This document shows, piece by piece, positions 6,270 through 6,360 of a stretch of DNA of 6,360 bases. The notes under the pieces are model-generated. The model saw only the letters and a program-made list of their open reading frames with translations, searched no databases and was not told where the DNA came from. Positions within the stretch are counted from its first letter, which is position 1; every line of letters begins with the position of its first letter. The translations under genes were made by a program, and so were the position numbers. This stretch comes from an uncultured Lachnospiraceae bacterium (GTDB lineage Bacteria; Bacillota_A; Clostridia; Lachnospirales; Lachnospiraceae), in NCBI GenBank assembly GCA_910587495.1, contig CAJUMT010000200.1, positions 1 through 6,360 on the forward strand. The letters are read 5' to 3'.

Positions 6270-6333
6270 GGGAAATATCCTCCACTTCGTTCATGCGTTT
6301 ATTCTGGACTATTTCCCACGACAAACGCATGAA
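6270..6333. repeat. Two interlocked inverted repeats (pseudoknot-capable)
   Basis: TTCATGCGTTT (6290-6300) and AAACGCATGAA (6323-6333) are perfect 11-bp inverted arms around a 22-nt loop. GGGAAATATCC (6270-6280) pairs with GGACTATTTCCC (6306-6317) as 8 bp, one bulged C and 3 bp. The second arm of this pair lies inside the loop of the first stem, so an RNA from either strand could form an H-type pseudoknot. A local GGAGG/CCTCC hairpin (6267-6271 with 6279-6283) would compete. No T tract follows on either side, so it is not a standard terminator. It may be a structured RNA, a dispersed repeat or the end of a small mobile element; nothing visible decides between these. Confidence 0.6.
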
Positions 6334-6360
6334 TGAATAAATTATGAACAAGGCATCCAT

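Larger units (their letters stand above)
6001..6360. other. Upstream region of the large gene without a confident gene
   Basis: This 360-nt stretch is AT-rich in its first half. It holds the RBS-proximal leader, the two opposed extended -10 boxes, a short plus-strand frame and the interlocked inverted repeats. On the minus strand a frame is open from the window edge (6360) to TAG at 6258-6256 and would end NEVEDISLPII. It is 34 codons within the window and could be the tail of an upstream gene or chance. No tRNA, rRNA or riboswitch was recognised. Confidence 0.6.

Noticed and set aside
6290..6333. Rho-independent terminator
   Set aside because: The 11-bp stem is good, but the loop is long (22 nt) and no T-rich tract follows on either strand.

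Overview
The window is almost entirely one protein-coding gene on the minus strand. It starts with an ATG at 5986-5984 and stays open, without a stop or frameshift, through 1995 complete codons to the left edge at position 1, so the 3' end lies outside. It encodes a very large secreted, multi-domain surface protein. The mixed base composition (roughly half GC by eye), the strong GGAGGG ribosome binding site, the TGnTATAAT promoter and the domain repertoire fit a gut-type Gram-positive of the Clostridia, most likely Lachnospiraceae-like. That placement is an inference, because no marker gene is present.

Domain order from the N terminus (right to left in the window): signal peptide (residues 1-30); acidic Glu/Thr/Ser/Pro-rich linker (31-123); BspA-type leucine-rich repeats (LRR_5), with a degenerate entry repeat, ten 24-residue repeats (176-414) and a C-terminal cap (415-464); a beta-rich region of unrecognised family containing an internal duplication (465-802); a probable beta-propeller (803-1160); two CARDB-like domains (1165-1376); two bacterial Ig-like Big_2 domains (1378-1543); an EPEPEPEP hinge; a first Listeria-Bacteroides (InlB B-type, Flg_new) repeat (1554-1622); an Ig-like segment plus an MBG_2 domain (1662-1817); a second Flg_new repeat (1825-1898); and the start of a tandem 'YTGKAIKP...GTGNYKGT' module (1928-1995) that runs off the edge. 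No cell-wall or membrane anchor is seen, so any anchor must lie beyond position 1. The layout suggests an extended stalk carrying adhesive or ligand-binding LRR and propeller heads. No catalytic motif was recognised.

The right end (6001-6360) is non-coding or only weakly coding. It carries the gene's promoter and RBS, a second extended -10 box facing the other way, a short plus-strand open frame with no good start, and two interlocked inverted repeats at 6270-6333. Those repeats could fold as a pseudoknot on either strand and are the least explained part of the window.
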